A stretch of DNA of 37,647 nt. It comes from Isochrysis galbana. Taxonomy: Eukaryota > Haptophyta > Isochrysidales > Isochrysidaceae. The translations under genes and the position numbers were made by a program. Location: contig JADDIW010000017.1 in assembly GCA_018136815.1 (NCBI GenBank), forward strand, positions 2,501 through 40,147, read 5' to 3'. Numbering within the stretch: the stretch's first letter is position 1; the number at the start of each line of letters is the position of its first letter. The notes under the pieces were generated by a model. That model saw only the letters and a list, made by a program, of their open reading frames with translations, did no database searches and was not told where the DNA came from. Below, in pieces: positions 1-10,342 of the stretch.

Positions 1-3000
1 GCGGGAGGCAAGGAGAACCACGCGCCGCTCGCCGCATTCTTTGCGTCTGCCAGAAAGCCTCGGCACTCGAATGCTCTGCTGAGCGGAGTTCTTCCGTCTC
101 TCTCTGTTGCTGAGGACACCCTCTCCCAGAGTCCCAGGGAGAGCGGCGCGCTGGAGCCAGGCGGGCTGACACGAGGTGTTGAAGCGGCCGCAGCTGCGAG
201 CGACGTGATTGGTGGCACAGCGCACGCACTGTCACCTGTGCGGCCGCCAAGGAGCATCAGAGATGAGGCTGAGACGCCGCCTCCGCAGCCTTCGCCTGAT
301 GAGACGGGTGCCCTGGGCGAGAAGGGTCTGGCCGCGGACTCAAAACTGACGCAGCCTTCAGAGCAAGACGCCGCTCTGGCTGCACCACACCGGCAGCCCT
401 CACGCGACGAGGCGGACGTACTCGATGAGATCAGACTGGCCGTCAGCTCTCCGCTGTCACTGCCCCAAGAGGAAGCTGCCACCGGCACCGCGATACTTTT
501 GCAGCCCTCGCATGGTGAGGCAGGCGCATGTGACCAAGCTCATTTACGCTCCGACTCTTTATTGACGGCGCCCACGTCTGCAACAGCCGCGTCGCCAACT
601 TTGCCACCCAACGGATTGGCTCCCACGTCTCCACGGCCTTTGCCTGCAAATGCAGGGAAGCTCGTCGAATCAAACTGCATCACTGTGTCCTCACCGGCGG
701 CCGCCGTATCTTCAATCGCCACACCGCCGGCGCCATTGCCAATTGTCCAATGTGGCGCTGCCATTGCAGTGCAACCTTCGAAGCCTCTATCCATCCAGAT
801 GGGCGGGCCTCCTGAAGTGCGCCAGATCATTGACTCTGCGCTCACGCTGACCGCAGCTGAGCCGCCACCGCCACCACTCTCGCCTGGTACACTGGCCTCC
901 GAGGCGGCCGATACCGCTCAGTCCAAGCCGCGCCGACGACGACGCTCTTCGGTGGTGCACGCTCACCTCCCACGCCGCCAGTCTCGCCGCCAGTCGGGCT
1001 TGCCTCCGCTGATCGACTTCCAAGCTGAGATGGCACACCTTTCTCCCGTATTGTTAGCAGAGGAGCATGTCTTTGTCAGCAATGCATGTGACGATAATAT
1101 GATGCCCCGCGTGAACAATTTACCGTCCCCTAGACCGTCACTATCACCATTGCGCGCAGTTGGCGGCGGCGTCACAATTTCGTCGCCCACGCCCGTTGAG
1201 CCTGGAAAACAGGCGGGGCGCCCCAACGGTGATGGGGCCACGCGTCACGCCTACGTCCAGCCACCGTTGCCGGAGGCTGAGCTTTCAGATCCGTTGCAAG
1301 CATACGGTCGCTCCAAGCGCATTCGCCGGCCCAGCGCGAGGGCTGCCGCGTCTTTCGAGCAGATCACATCTAGAAATGCCAGGTCTTCCCCACTCTCAGA
1401 AACGCTTGTCGCAGCCAGCTGTGCCATTGCTAAACCGCGGGGCGCCTCTCGCCGCCGCTCCAGCGGCCAACCTGTCGCAACAGTGCAGATGGCCAATGGG
1501 ACGACGGGAGAGGGTGGGCTCATGGCACGGGTCCTCGCGCGGTCGACAGCTGTGCGAGCGAGCGGAGCGGCCGAAACTGGACACGCTAAGGCGTTCGGGG
1601 CTCCCACACCACTTGAAGCACTCTCGGAGTGCAAAGCCAATAGCCCAACCATGATGGCAACCTCACCGCCGCCCATGCACGTTGCGCCCGAGGTCCTCTC
1701 CGCGTTTGATGTGCTCTCGCCGTCCCACTTTGAGTTTGACGCAAGCGGCCCTGATGAGGCTACCACGGACGGCTTGGAGGACGGGTGTTGCTTGGAGACG
1801 ACACACCACGCCAACTGCAAAAGCCTGGCCATGTCGAGCGGCGACGAAGCCAAACGACAAGCACCGCCTCCGCCAGATGAAGCGCCACGGCCCCCCCCGG
1901 ATGAGCAGGCATCCTCTCCGATGGCGCCCAGCACGGCGATGCAAACTATTCAGTTTACTGCTTTGGGAGGCAGCGTTCATTGCGCCAAGCGGGGTCGGCG
2001 TTCATCGTTAGGTGCAGGAAGGCCAGCGCGGCCGCCGGCATTGCTTTGTCCATCGCCGAGTGACAGTGTTTTGCCGCCTATCCTGGATCGGTCCTGCAAC
2101 TCGCCTTTTGTCGTGCCACCTCATCCTCCGCTGCCATCACCACCCAGAGAACCGCTCGAGCCATCAGTACGGCGAACCCCGCCGTCTCGCAAGCGCCGTT
2201 CTGGCATTCACTCGCCGCTTCCGACACACCATGTGCCTTCTGCTACAACCACTCCCACCTGGCCGAATCCGCCCAACGGCGAAGGCGTCCTCCAGTCCTC
2301 GTCTACCGCCCTACGTGGCGGTCAAACCGGCACGGAACAGGAGCCACCATTGCTGGCATCATCTCAACAAAGCTTGCGCACCTTCCTGGATGCACTCGGT
2401 GACATGCCGCTCACTGCGGCGTCGCCCGTGGGGGGCGTGGCGCGCTGCGTGAGTATGAAGTCTCCTGCCAGAGGCAAGTCGCCGCTCTTGGCATCCATTG
2501 AGCCCTCGGGCGATTTCAAGAGCTTGACATGTACGCCGTTTGATCAAGCTTCCGCCGCGTCAAACTGTCCCTTGGGGACCGACGGGCACGCGTGGCATCA
2601 CAGCTGCAGGTTGGGCACAAGCTCCAAGCGCACTAATGTTGCGCCGGCGACATCGGGGTTACTCACAAGCGATGGTTCTTCCGCCTTTGCTGCAACAAGC
2701 AATGCCGTCTCGTTGGGGTTATTGCATGTATTTGCTGTCGATGGCGCCCCGACTACCGATATTGGCGATGGTTGCGGCTTCAGCGTGCCCGAGACATGTA
2801 GTACCATGAAGCCCTCGGACGAGCGCCTCGCACACGCCTCAGAAACGCAAGCTGACCATTCTTTCCTTGCATCACCAATGCGTCCCGTCGATGTGGACAC
2901 GTACGGTCCCGCGTCTGCACTGCTTCACCGGGCTCTTTGCATTTGTGACGCGGAGTCGAGGGCTCCTGTTGTAGCGAATAGCATGTCAGAAAGCTTCTCC

Positions 3001-4706
3001 ATGGGCTCTTTTGGTCACGGGGGTGGGTCAGCTTCCGCGTCTTGGGCGTCGCTCCGCCCCTGCGTTGCACACTTGGCTGAAGTGCAGGCATGGCTGCACG
3101 TTCAAGCCTGTAGCAGTGGCGATCCACCCGCCCAGCCCGTCGCTCACCTTCACCGCGCAGCTACGTCGCCTGCGACATCAAGTGCACCCGATGCGCCAAC
3201 AGACCGCAACTTGTCAGATGAGGCTCCGCGCCGGGGTCGGCGCGTGGTGTTTGCGCCGCATGATGGATCGCATTTGGCACCATCGCGTTGGGGTGATGGA
3301 GACCCGACGGAGATCGCCGCGCTGGGTGACGCTGTGGTACGCGCCGACAACTATGCCATTCCTTCACCTAGGGGACTTAGCACGAGCTTGGTGGGTAGGC
3401 TGGTCCTGAAGAGGATTCGGCTCATGTCGGCTGGCGCTCAAATGAATCCGTATATCAATTTATTGCTCCCGTGCCCTCTGCCCTGCATAGGAGCGCATCT
3501 ACGACGCCGTGCTGCCCCAGCTGCAGTGGTACGAGCGCGCAGCCGCCGTAACGGACGGGAGGGTGGGTGAGTCCATCGAGCCGAGCTCGGATGTTGGGGG
3601 CGCCGGTGGTGGAGACCCGCAGCATCTGGCAACGCTTGACTGCCTCCGCCGCGCCATCGCCACTGCCGCCGCGGAGGCGCTTGCTTTACCCACGACCACA
3701 GCGACATCGGCGGGCCCGCATTCTTCAAAAGCTGCGCGCGCCACGGCTGACTTCCGCTCGCGAATCCGTGCGACGGCTGCCTTCCTTGACGAGCAGATCC
3801 GAGGACTCGCGGGTGGCATCCCCGTCCTCGGCGCGCGCCTAAGCGAGCTTCTGCGCTCGTTGTTGCGTCAGCAGTTGCGACTGGTACGCGCCATCGAAAG
3901 AGCTTGCTCGACCACGTCATGCGTACTCGATACGTGAGATCTACCACCTTGCTGTTTGTAGTTGTTTGAAGACGACACGCGAAATGACGCTCTTCTTGCC
4001 ACGGTGCCTCGTGGACGCAGCATCGGCTACTTATGCCCCGAGGTGCGCACTACCCCGACAATCTTACCGGCTTTCCTTGGCTTAAATGTCCCAACCCCAC
4101 TCTCCGGTTAGGCCAATTCGGCGGCCAAGGTCATTGCCCTCGCTCTCTACGACTATGACGCGCACAAGGGGCTAGCAACTCACCCCGCAATGGTGACCCT
4201 TGTGACGGGGCAAAAGTGCGCTTTGGCCAATCGTCTCTTGGTCTTCCCTCGATTAAGTTGTTGTCTCGTGCTTACAATACTCATCTCCTTGACTTGCTCC
4301 GCCTCCGGTGTGCACATCACCAGGCGCGGTTCCGCCTCCAAGCTCGTGCAGGGCGAACGCGAAGCCCTACTCGGGTTTGCAGAGGCGCACGCCGCACTCC
4401 ATCATATCCTCACACATCCTCTTGTCACCGACATTCTGCCACAGCAGTGGGCGCCGCTGCGCTCCCTGCTGGCCCGAGCCAAGGTGCGAATGCAATCCGT
4501 GGCGAGAGGCGTGCTTCCCGCATTCGCCGCCACTTGTTCGACGCTACTTCGACTTCGACTTTCTCCATGTCTTATAGGCCTCGCATTGCGAGGAGGAAGC
4601 TCTTTACTTTCCTCTCGCCGACATCGCCGCCTTCGAGTCCGAGCTCCGCGCTTCCGCATACATTGCTGCGGCTATTCGAGCCGCACTCTCCGGCAAGTCA
4701 TCATAG
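1..4706 (+). CDS. Large disordered protein with KEN box and RVxF-like motif; 5' end outside window
   Basis: I do not recognise this protein. The frame is open from base 1, so the start lies upstream. Exon model: 1-3390, 3491-3883 (end uncertain; 3922 or 3933 also possible), 3962-4042, 4112-4215, 4324-4483, 4578-4706; apart from the uncertain one all junctions are GT-AG and in phase. The roughly 1,130-residue first exon is rich in Pro, Ser and Ala and looks disordered. It has a KEN box (10-18), about two 36-residue tandem repeats opening QPS.DE (near 286-500) plus a decayed third, at least six basic RRxS-type sites, and RVVF at 3241-3252, which fits the RVxF protein phosphatase 1 docking motif. 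The later exons encode about 280 residues of mostly helical, Ala/Leu-rich sequence ending ALSGKSS. KEN box, basophilic sites and RVxF together suggest a cell-cycle scaffold (KNL1-like or other PP1 adaptor), but no MELT repeats are visible and this is only a guess. Confidence 0.6.
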
Positions 4707-5159
4707 ACGAGGAGCGGCGTCTAAGGGAGAAGAGGTGAAAGAAGGCGCGAGTGGACGTGTGAAAGTTGTGTGTGGGGAAGCCGTGGGGCGCGATCGATGG
4801 CATAATTCGGCTGCACCTCGCACCCTTACTCTCGTGCAAGGGCTCGCGATCGAGCACGTTGCTAATGAAGCCTACTCTTGGCGTGGGCAAATGGTACCCA
4901 TGACGCGGGAGTACATTGCAAGAGCTTCACCACCCGTCAGTCCAAACAAACGTCATTGCACAATGATGAGTTGGATTTGCCTCTTGGTCTCAAGAAGTCA
5001 GCCGAAACCAAGATAATAAGGAATGTACATCGAAGGCTTTGATGTTGAGGCTCTTCATGTCGTGTTCCATTCAATAATAATGAGGTTTTACAATTTAGTT
5101 TATCACTGAGAGGCAACGGCTCCTCATCCGGCACTGTGTTCTATTTGATGCCCTAAAGA
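4707..5159. other. Intergenic, 3' flank of the first gene
   Basis: No convincing coding sequence. Open frames here are short and lack coding-like composition. It probably contains the 3' untranslated region of the gene ending at 4706. Confidence 0.4.
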
Positions 5160-5470
5160 TAGGGCGGTCAAACAGTGGCTTTTTCACTAATCGAAGGTTT
5201 TTCAGGGGTCCGAAAGGCGAGTCAACGCGAGGATTTCGTTGAGTCGCTATCGTTGGGAGACTGTTGAGAGGACGCGACTTTTTCCCCCAGTGGTAGGGCG
5301 GTCAAACAGGGGCTTTTTAACCATTAGTTAGGGCCGGGCTGCATTTTTTGACCGTGGCGCGATGCCCGATAAAAACAACCTCCGGGGGGGCTACCTGACG
5401 CGACGAAAATCTTCGCCGCCAAGAAATGGTGCGATCCGCCCCCCCTCTCTCCCCCTCCGTCACGCGCGCT
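5160..5470 (+). repeat. Dispersed repeat with TAGGGCGGTCAAACA core, two core copies
   Basis: The 15-base core TAGGGCGGTCAAACA occurs at 5160-5174 and again at 5294-5308. The second copy opens a segment of about 165 bases that is recognisably similar to 34755-34910: shared stretches include a CTGCA(C/T)TTTTTGACC block, an AAAAAC-AACCTCC(G/T)GGGGGG block and a C-rich end. Both long copies lie on the plus strand a few hundred bases after a plus-strand gene. It may be a transposon remnant or a conserved 3' flank element. Confidence 0.6.
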
Positions 5471-5736
5471 CAAGCTCTACCCGTAGAGAATTGGCGGTCG
5501 CGGTCGCGCCCGCGGGGGGATCGGTTCCTTCATATCTAAGCTACAATCGGCAATTGATTCCCGCCTGATGCAGCGCCGTGTCGGGCTGCCGACAGTCCGA
5601 CCACCCCCTGACCCTCTGGCATCATTGCGCCCGCGCAGCCCAAACAGCTCCTCACAGCGCGCGCTCGCGGCTACCTTGGCTACCACAGACTCCGCCCCGA
5701 TCATAGCTTGTCGTAACCCGAGACTCCAGGCCCGAT
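5471..5736. other. Unassigned spacer
   Basis: No gene, RNA or repeat recognised. The open frames on both strands are low-complexity and overlap each other. Confidence 0.3.
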
Positions 5737-5889
5737 TTGGATGTCTGGACGGGGGACGAACGGCGAACGAAGGGCTATGGGGCGGCGAGGCGCTCCTAGC
5801 GGCCCTAGAGTGTTGGATAATTGTAAGAGATTGTTAGACCTACAAAGAACTCTTCCCTCAGGGCTCAGGGAGGGAGCCTAGGCTGCTAG
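5737..5889 (-). repeat. Dispersed repeat, inverted copy of 28737-28884
   Basis: The reverse complement of this segment matches 28737-28884 almost throughout, from AGCAGCCTAGGCTCCCTCC to the CCAGACA(T/C)CCAAAT block, with a few substitutions and an 8-base insertion here. Both copies end at the same AGCAGCC edge. In the other copy the segment directly precedes an ATG-initiated, retroelement-like ORF, so it may be the 5' leader of an element. Confidence 0.65.
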
Positions 5890-5890
5890 A

Positions 5891-6367
5891 GCGGCATCCA
5901 TATGGTGAGCGGTGACTCGAACGGCCTCGTGGCGCCCCCGGTCGCGGGTCGAAGTTGGGCACTCATGGCGCGTCTTGGGGCGTGACGACGTCATCACCGG
6001 GGGCCTCAAGCGGCCGATTTCGACGCAGTGCGCGGGGGCGGCGGGCGCGATTGGCGTGGCTGTGAGGGCGGCATACCGCACTTTGGTGCTGGTAGCGGCA
6101 TCCATTTGGCGAGCGGTGACTCGAACGGCCTCGTGGCGCCCCCGGCCGCGGGTCGAAGTTGGGCACTCAGGGCGCGTCTTGAGGCGTGACGACGTCATCA
6201 CCGGGGGCCGCAGGCGGCCGATTTCGACGCAGTGCGCGGGGGCGGCGGGCGCGATTGGCGTGGCTGTGAGGGCGGCATACCGCACTTTGGTGCTGGTAGC
6301 GGCATCCATATGGTGAGCGGTGACTCGAACGGCCTCGTGGCGTCCCCGGTCGCGGGTCGAAGTTGGG
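5891..6367. repeat. 204-bp tandem repeat, 2.3 copies
   Basis: GCGGCATCCAT starts at 5891, 6095 and 6299, an exact 204-base spacing. Two full units and about 70 bases of a third are present; the third stops matching at about 6367. Units differ at a handful of sites. Because 204 is a multiple of three, the same translation repeats on both strands, so the 143- and 134-codon open frames across it are by-products. Confidence 0.9.
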
Positions 6368-7127
6368 TTCTCGAGCCCTTGGTGTTTTTAGCGGTTAGCG
6401 TCTTTAGTTTTTGCGATACTTACGTACGCGTTCAAGTCCATAAAAACATAGTGAAAATATATTGCTGTGTGTATAGAACCAGGATCTTTGGTCCGGGTCA
6501 GCTGCCGATGCCCATGGTTTCGTGTTTCGCTGCGAGAGGCGCGCATGAAGGCCATCGGTAAAATAATACCGGAGGGGGGCCTGACATATATTTCCGCACG
6601 GCCGTCAGAGGCCTGAAATCGGGTATTTTTCGAAAATTTTGCCGGAAGACCCCCGGTTTTTTTTGCTGATCTCCCATACCGGAACCTATAGGGAGCTTAT
6701 TTAGGCCTTCGTTTGCCCATTACAGATGGTGCCCTTCGCACCCCCCTAGTGAGTGACCGGGCTACCGCTACAACTAGGGGTGGAAGAAGCGGTAGTCGTT
6801 CGCAATGTACGGAGCGATGCGGTAAGGAACGATGGCGCGGCTAATCTTGCTGTCGCCTCTGAGCCATCGGCATTGCATTTGGCTTCGTGTACGCGGCTTT
6901 GCGACTAGATCTGGCTCAGTATTGACGAATGACTTGGATGACCGTTGTGTAGCAGCTACAGCAGCACCCTCGCCCGTCCAGCAATTGCAATTCGTCTCGA
7001 CGTGACGGCGGACAGGCGGACACCCGCGGCCGCCTTGCATGCCGATTTCATAGCACTCTCGCCAGCACAATGGCCGCTGGAGATGCACCCACAATGACCC
7101 GTCTTGACCAAACGCCTTGACGACCGC
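6368..7127. other. Intergenic, 3' side of the IFT43-like gene
   Basis: No gene recognised. There is an 8-bp inverted repeat (CTACCGCT / AGCGGTAG) near 6763-6795. A minus-strand 106-codon frame (7094-6774) has no recognisable domain. Confidence 0.35.
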
Positions 7128-8161
7128 CTAGGCGCGCACGCGTACTCTCGGTGCAATCTCTATTTCGGCGGCTGCGCCCGCCTTTTCCACCTTCTTCGTC
7201 CGTTCGTCAAGAACGGCCTTCTCTTTGGCAATCTCGGACGCGATATTCTGTAGCTCCCATGCTATGTCCCAGGTCTCATCCTCCTCCTTGGTATACGCGG
7301 CGGGGGTGAGGTACGCCTGCAATACCGAAAGGTCGACACCCATCTCGGCGGCCGACGGAAGGGCCATATGGATCTCGGCGTCGAGCTCTTGGATTGTGGG
7401 CACCTGACGTTGGTATTCCGCGGTTTTTGCGACCTACACGCCAAAGAGAGGCAGGGGTCACTCAGGGGTGCTGAGCTGCGCGTATCGTCGAGCCCTCGGC
7501 CGCAAACGTGCACGGAGATTGTCAGCCTAGGCGGACGGCATGCACCTGGAGAGCGATGCTCGTGTTCTCGTCATCCTCAAGGTCGGGGATGATAACGACA
7601 TCGTCGTCGTCATCTACTTTGTGCTGGTTACGGCTGCTCGTGGTGGGCTCTGTTGTCTGTTCGGCCTTGGGCAGACGCCGCCGCCGAGCCTTTGCAGAGG
7701 ATGGACCGGAGTCCATGTCCCATCCGGCCTTGACCTGCGTTGGAGCGTCTGGGCTTTTCTGTGATATGGGGAGTGAGAGTCCGGGGGGTCAGGAGGACAT
7801 GAAGTGAGACACGGCCAGCGAGCAAGCGGGGCGAGGGAGAGTAGATGGTAGGAACGGAAGGGGGCAGAAAGGAAGGAGCGGACAAAGGTTGTGGGGCGGG
7901 GCGAGGGAAAGATGGGAGGGAGGGAGAGAGCGGGTGAGGGGCAGTGAAAGAATAAAGAGGGAGAGAGAGAGATGAGAGAGGGAGGCTCTCGGAGCATCGA
8001 GCGCCTTCTCTGCGTGTGGTCTCTGGGCGTGGAGCTGCACGCGCGCGCATGCGTACCGCCACCGCCTCCTCCTCGACCTCCTCGTGTGGCCCCCTCCTCC
8101 GTGGCGCTGCCCGTCGAGGCGCTGCCGCCCGCAGAGCGCCGTCAAAGGCAGCGCTCTCCAT
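7128..8161 (-). CDS. IFT43: IFT43-like intraflagellar transport complex A subunit
   Basis: Three-exon model on the minus strand: 8161-8057, 7758-7546, 7433-7128; introns 298 and 112 nt, GT-AG, all phase 0. The product is 207 residues, close to the roughly 200 residues I recall for animal IFT43. The N-terminal third is Arg/Ala/Glu-rich, then AGWDMDSG and an RRRR patch, then an acidic run into VVIIPDLED, the hallmark IFT43 IP.IPDLE segment. The last exon carries the conserved pattern L.VLQAYLTP followed by E.DE.WD. IFT43 is a small peripheral subunit of IFT-A, which drives retrograde transport in cilia and flagella. The first exon is the least certain: an ATG at 8161 with GTACGC donor is chosen because phase and length fit. 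On the sense strand the region upstream of 8161 is CT-rich. Confidence 0.72.
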
Positions 8162-8768
8162 CGCTCTGCTTGCCGTTGGCGGTGGGGAGGGAGAGGCGGA
8201 AAGAGGGAGAGAGAGAGTGAGCGAGGAGGGAGAGAGGGGAAAGGAGAGAGAGAGGGGGGTAGAAGAGAAGAAGAATTGAAAGCAGTAGCAGAAGAATTGG
8301 GAGAAGAAGGGTTCTGGGAGGAAGGAGAGGGGGGGCGTTTGGGGGGGGGGGGGCGGCAGAGGAGAGAGACAGAGTCGATGAGAGAGAGAAGAGGAGAAAA
8401 CTCTCTTATTCTGTCTCTCTGATTCTGTCATCATCGCCAACGAAGAACGGCGACGACGGCACCACCACCGCGCCGCCTCTCTCTCTCTCTCTCTCTCCCA
8501 CCGACGGTCCTTTACCTCTCCTGCCGCTAGTATTCACCTGATCTGACGCGCGATCTCTGCTCAACGACACCATCACTCTCTCTCTTCACCACACTCTCTC
8601 TCTCCGCGATAGTATCCCCTACTTTCTACTATACTTCTTCTTCTCCTCCCACTTCTTCTCCCTCAAGAGGCTCCCGCGGGAAACGGACCGCGGGAGGGGG
8701 GCGCGCCCCTTCTCTCTCGCGTCTCGCGCCGCCGATGGAGCCCCCGGAGCTCCCCATGCCCTCTCGGC
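8162..8768 (-). promoter_or_regulatory. Purine/pyrimidine-biased upstream region of the IFT43-like gene
   Basis: The plus strand is GA-rich from about 8195 to 8405, so the gene's sense strand is CT-rich immediately upstream of the ATG. It includes a G run near 8340-8352. From 8478 to about 8660 the bias flips to CT on the plus strand. No TATA-like box was identified. Confidence 0.4.
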
Positions 8769-9246
8769 GCTCCCCGCCAGTGATGGTGCATCAGTACTAA
8801 TATCAGTTTTTTACATCAGTATCAGCTCACCTCGAGCTGATAACTGATATCAGTTATCAGTTGTCAGCAGCTTGGAGCGGGGAGAAAACAAAACACCCAG
8901 TCCCCTTTACTTTCTACGTCCAAAAAAAAAGTGCAGAATAGTTGAGTTTTACTGAGGTTGGATGGGGGTCGAACTGGTACTCCGTGGTGCTCCGCTCTGC
9001 GCGGCGCACGCGCACTGTCACCTGAGCCACTTTACGCTCGCATAATACAATTTTCCGGACGTTTTGTCCAATATATATCTGCAGTAAATACACAAGCCAC
9101 TGATATCAGCTGATACTCTGCTCGCTCAGGGCCTTTGAGGTGATATCAGCTGATGAGGTCCATCACCTTATATCAGCTATGATATCAGTGTCAGCCTCGA
9201 AGTTGGTGTCAGCTGATGAACTGATGCACCATCACTGCTCCCCGCC
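8769..9246. mobile_element. Non-autonomous TIR element (Mutator-type MITE) with target duplication
   Basis: A perfect 17-bp terminal inverted repeat, AGTGATGGTGCATCAGT, lies at 8779-8795 and its reverse complement at 9220-9236, giving a 458-bp element. It is flanked by an exact 10-bp direct repeat GCTCCCCGCC at 8769-8778 and 9237-9246. A 9-10 bp duplication is typical of Mutator-like elements. The subterminal parts are packed with TATCAG / CTGATA palindromes in both orientations. There is no transposase ORF. A tRNA-like unit sits in the middle. Confidence 0.85.
8922..9046 (-). ncRNA. tRNA-like Pol III unit (SINE-like) inside the TIR element
   Basis: On the minus strand TGGCTCAGGTG (9029-9019) resembles an A box and AGTTCGACCCC (8975-8965) a B box, 43 bases apart. 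A run of nine T follows at 8930-8922, a plausible Pol III terminator. D, anticodon and T stems do not fold into a functional tRNA cloverleaf, so this is a tRNA-derived SINE or pseudogene. Confidence 0.45.
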
Positions 9247-9646
9247 CGCGCTCACCGCCGCTCGAAGCGGCGAGAGCCGAGGCAGCATGGCCTATGCGCT
9301 TCTAGCGCGACGGCTCCCCGGATGGGCCGTCAGGTCAAAGCAGGGATGGCTCAACAGTACTGTTGACAGCCTGTGGCAACAGCAACAGCCCTCTTAGATC
9401 TGCTAACTGTTGATAGTTCAATAGCTGCAAAGGAAAAAAAAACCAACAAAAAGCAAAACCCTCGGTTTGAGTTTTATGTAGTTACTTGCTACTTACTATT
9501 ATTATACCAGCCGACGCCCGGGCGGGAGTGGGAGTGACGGTTGTGGCGCGGTCGCTCCTCGTCGCTTGTCGCTCTCGCCGCCGCGCCCCCCACCCCTCTC
9601 CTGCTGCCTGCTCGTACGTTGTGGGCCTCGAGCTCGAGCGTTCAGA
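9247..9646. other. Unassigned spacer
   Basis: No gene recognised. Contains an A-rich stretch at about 9426-9466 and presumably the 5' flank of the BED-finger ORF. Confidence 0.3.
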
Positions 9647-10342
9647 ATGGCGAATGCTGTGGCAGCGGAGGAGGCGGAGTCATACGAGGATGCCCGAGTT
9701 CCCTGGGGTCGGCAGAGGCTCTGCAATCTTCCCAGCACATTGCTGGAATGGTCGACCGTGAACGAGGCCGCTGGGCGAGCAAAGAACAGCAAACAAAAGA
9801 ACTGTCTCTTTTGCGGGTTGGCGTACACCGGCGGCCCGTTGCAAATCCGGACGCATTTGGATTCACGGCTCACGCCGCGCACCATTCGAGCGTGTAAGCC
9901 TGCGCTCGAGTGGATCGAGCGGCACAAAGATGTCTGTGCGGAGCTCTTGTCGCGTCGCACTGTCAGAGCAAGGCTGCTCTCACTCTTGGAGACTGCCTGC
10001 GAGGGCGCGCCGGCAGCTAGCGCGGAATGCAGTTCTTGCGGGGAGCTCATGGAGCTTTCCTCGGGGATGACTACGGGCATGGTGATCGACGCACGACGCA
10101 CGACGCACGCACGGAGCACGGTGGGCGCGGAAGTGCGGAAGGAGGCTTGTGGGAGGTGGTGGCAGGCGACTGGGGGTGGCTCAGGCGCGTGCTTGACTTG
10201 TATTGACTCGTTGACTCGGGGTATAGACTCGGGAACTCGGGGGGACTCGTTTGGGAACACGGAGGGACTCGACGAAGTTGCTACAAAAACACTCACTAGA
10301 AACCCAAAAACCAAAGTCCTTGGGCTCAGAAAACTAACGTAA
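9647..10342 (+). CDS. BED-type zinc finger protein, probably transposase-derived
   Basis: Uninterrupted 231-codon frame from the first internal ATG. Residues about 53-85 fit a BED finger as found at the N terminus of hAT transposases: CLFCG, then GG, then IR.HL, then a distal Cys followed by KPA. BED fingers bind DNA. No RNase-H-like catalytic domain or hAT dimerisation domain follows; the C-terminal third is low-complexity with repeated GIDSGTRGDS-like sequence made by GACTCGGG-type DNA repeats. It could be a truncated transposase, a captured finger, or a first exon. No terminal repeats or target duplication were found around it. Confidence 0.5.
   Translation: MANAVAAEEAESYEDARVPWGRQRLCNLPSTLLEWSTVNEAAGRAKNSKQKNCLFCGLAYTGGPLQIRTHLDSRLTPRTIRACKPALEWIERHKDVCAELLSRRTVRARLLSLLETACEGAPAASAECSSCGELMELSSGMTTGMVIDARRTTHARSTVGAEVRKEACGRWWQATGGGSGACLTCIDSLTRGIDSGTRGDSFGNTEGLDEVATKTLTRNPKTKVLGLRKLT

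Noticed and set aside
3934-3961. 28-base intron after exon 2 of the first gene
   Set aside because: Very short, and its phase does not fit the next exon; a donor at 3884 or 3923 keeps the frame.
5878-6316. 143- and 134-codon frames on opposite strands
   Set aside because: Both follow from the 204-bp tandem repeat having a length divisible by three; no domain is present.
7628-8440. 270-codon minus-strand Ser/Leu/Pro-rich frame
   Set aside because: Only its 8161-8057 part is kept, as IFT43 exon 1; the rest is CT-rich leader, intron, and the wrong frame over exon 2.
8922-9046. Functional tRNA gene
   Set aside because: A- and B-box-like motifs exist but the D, anticodon and T stems do not pair, so it is at best tRNA-derived.
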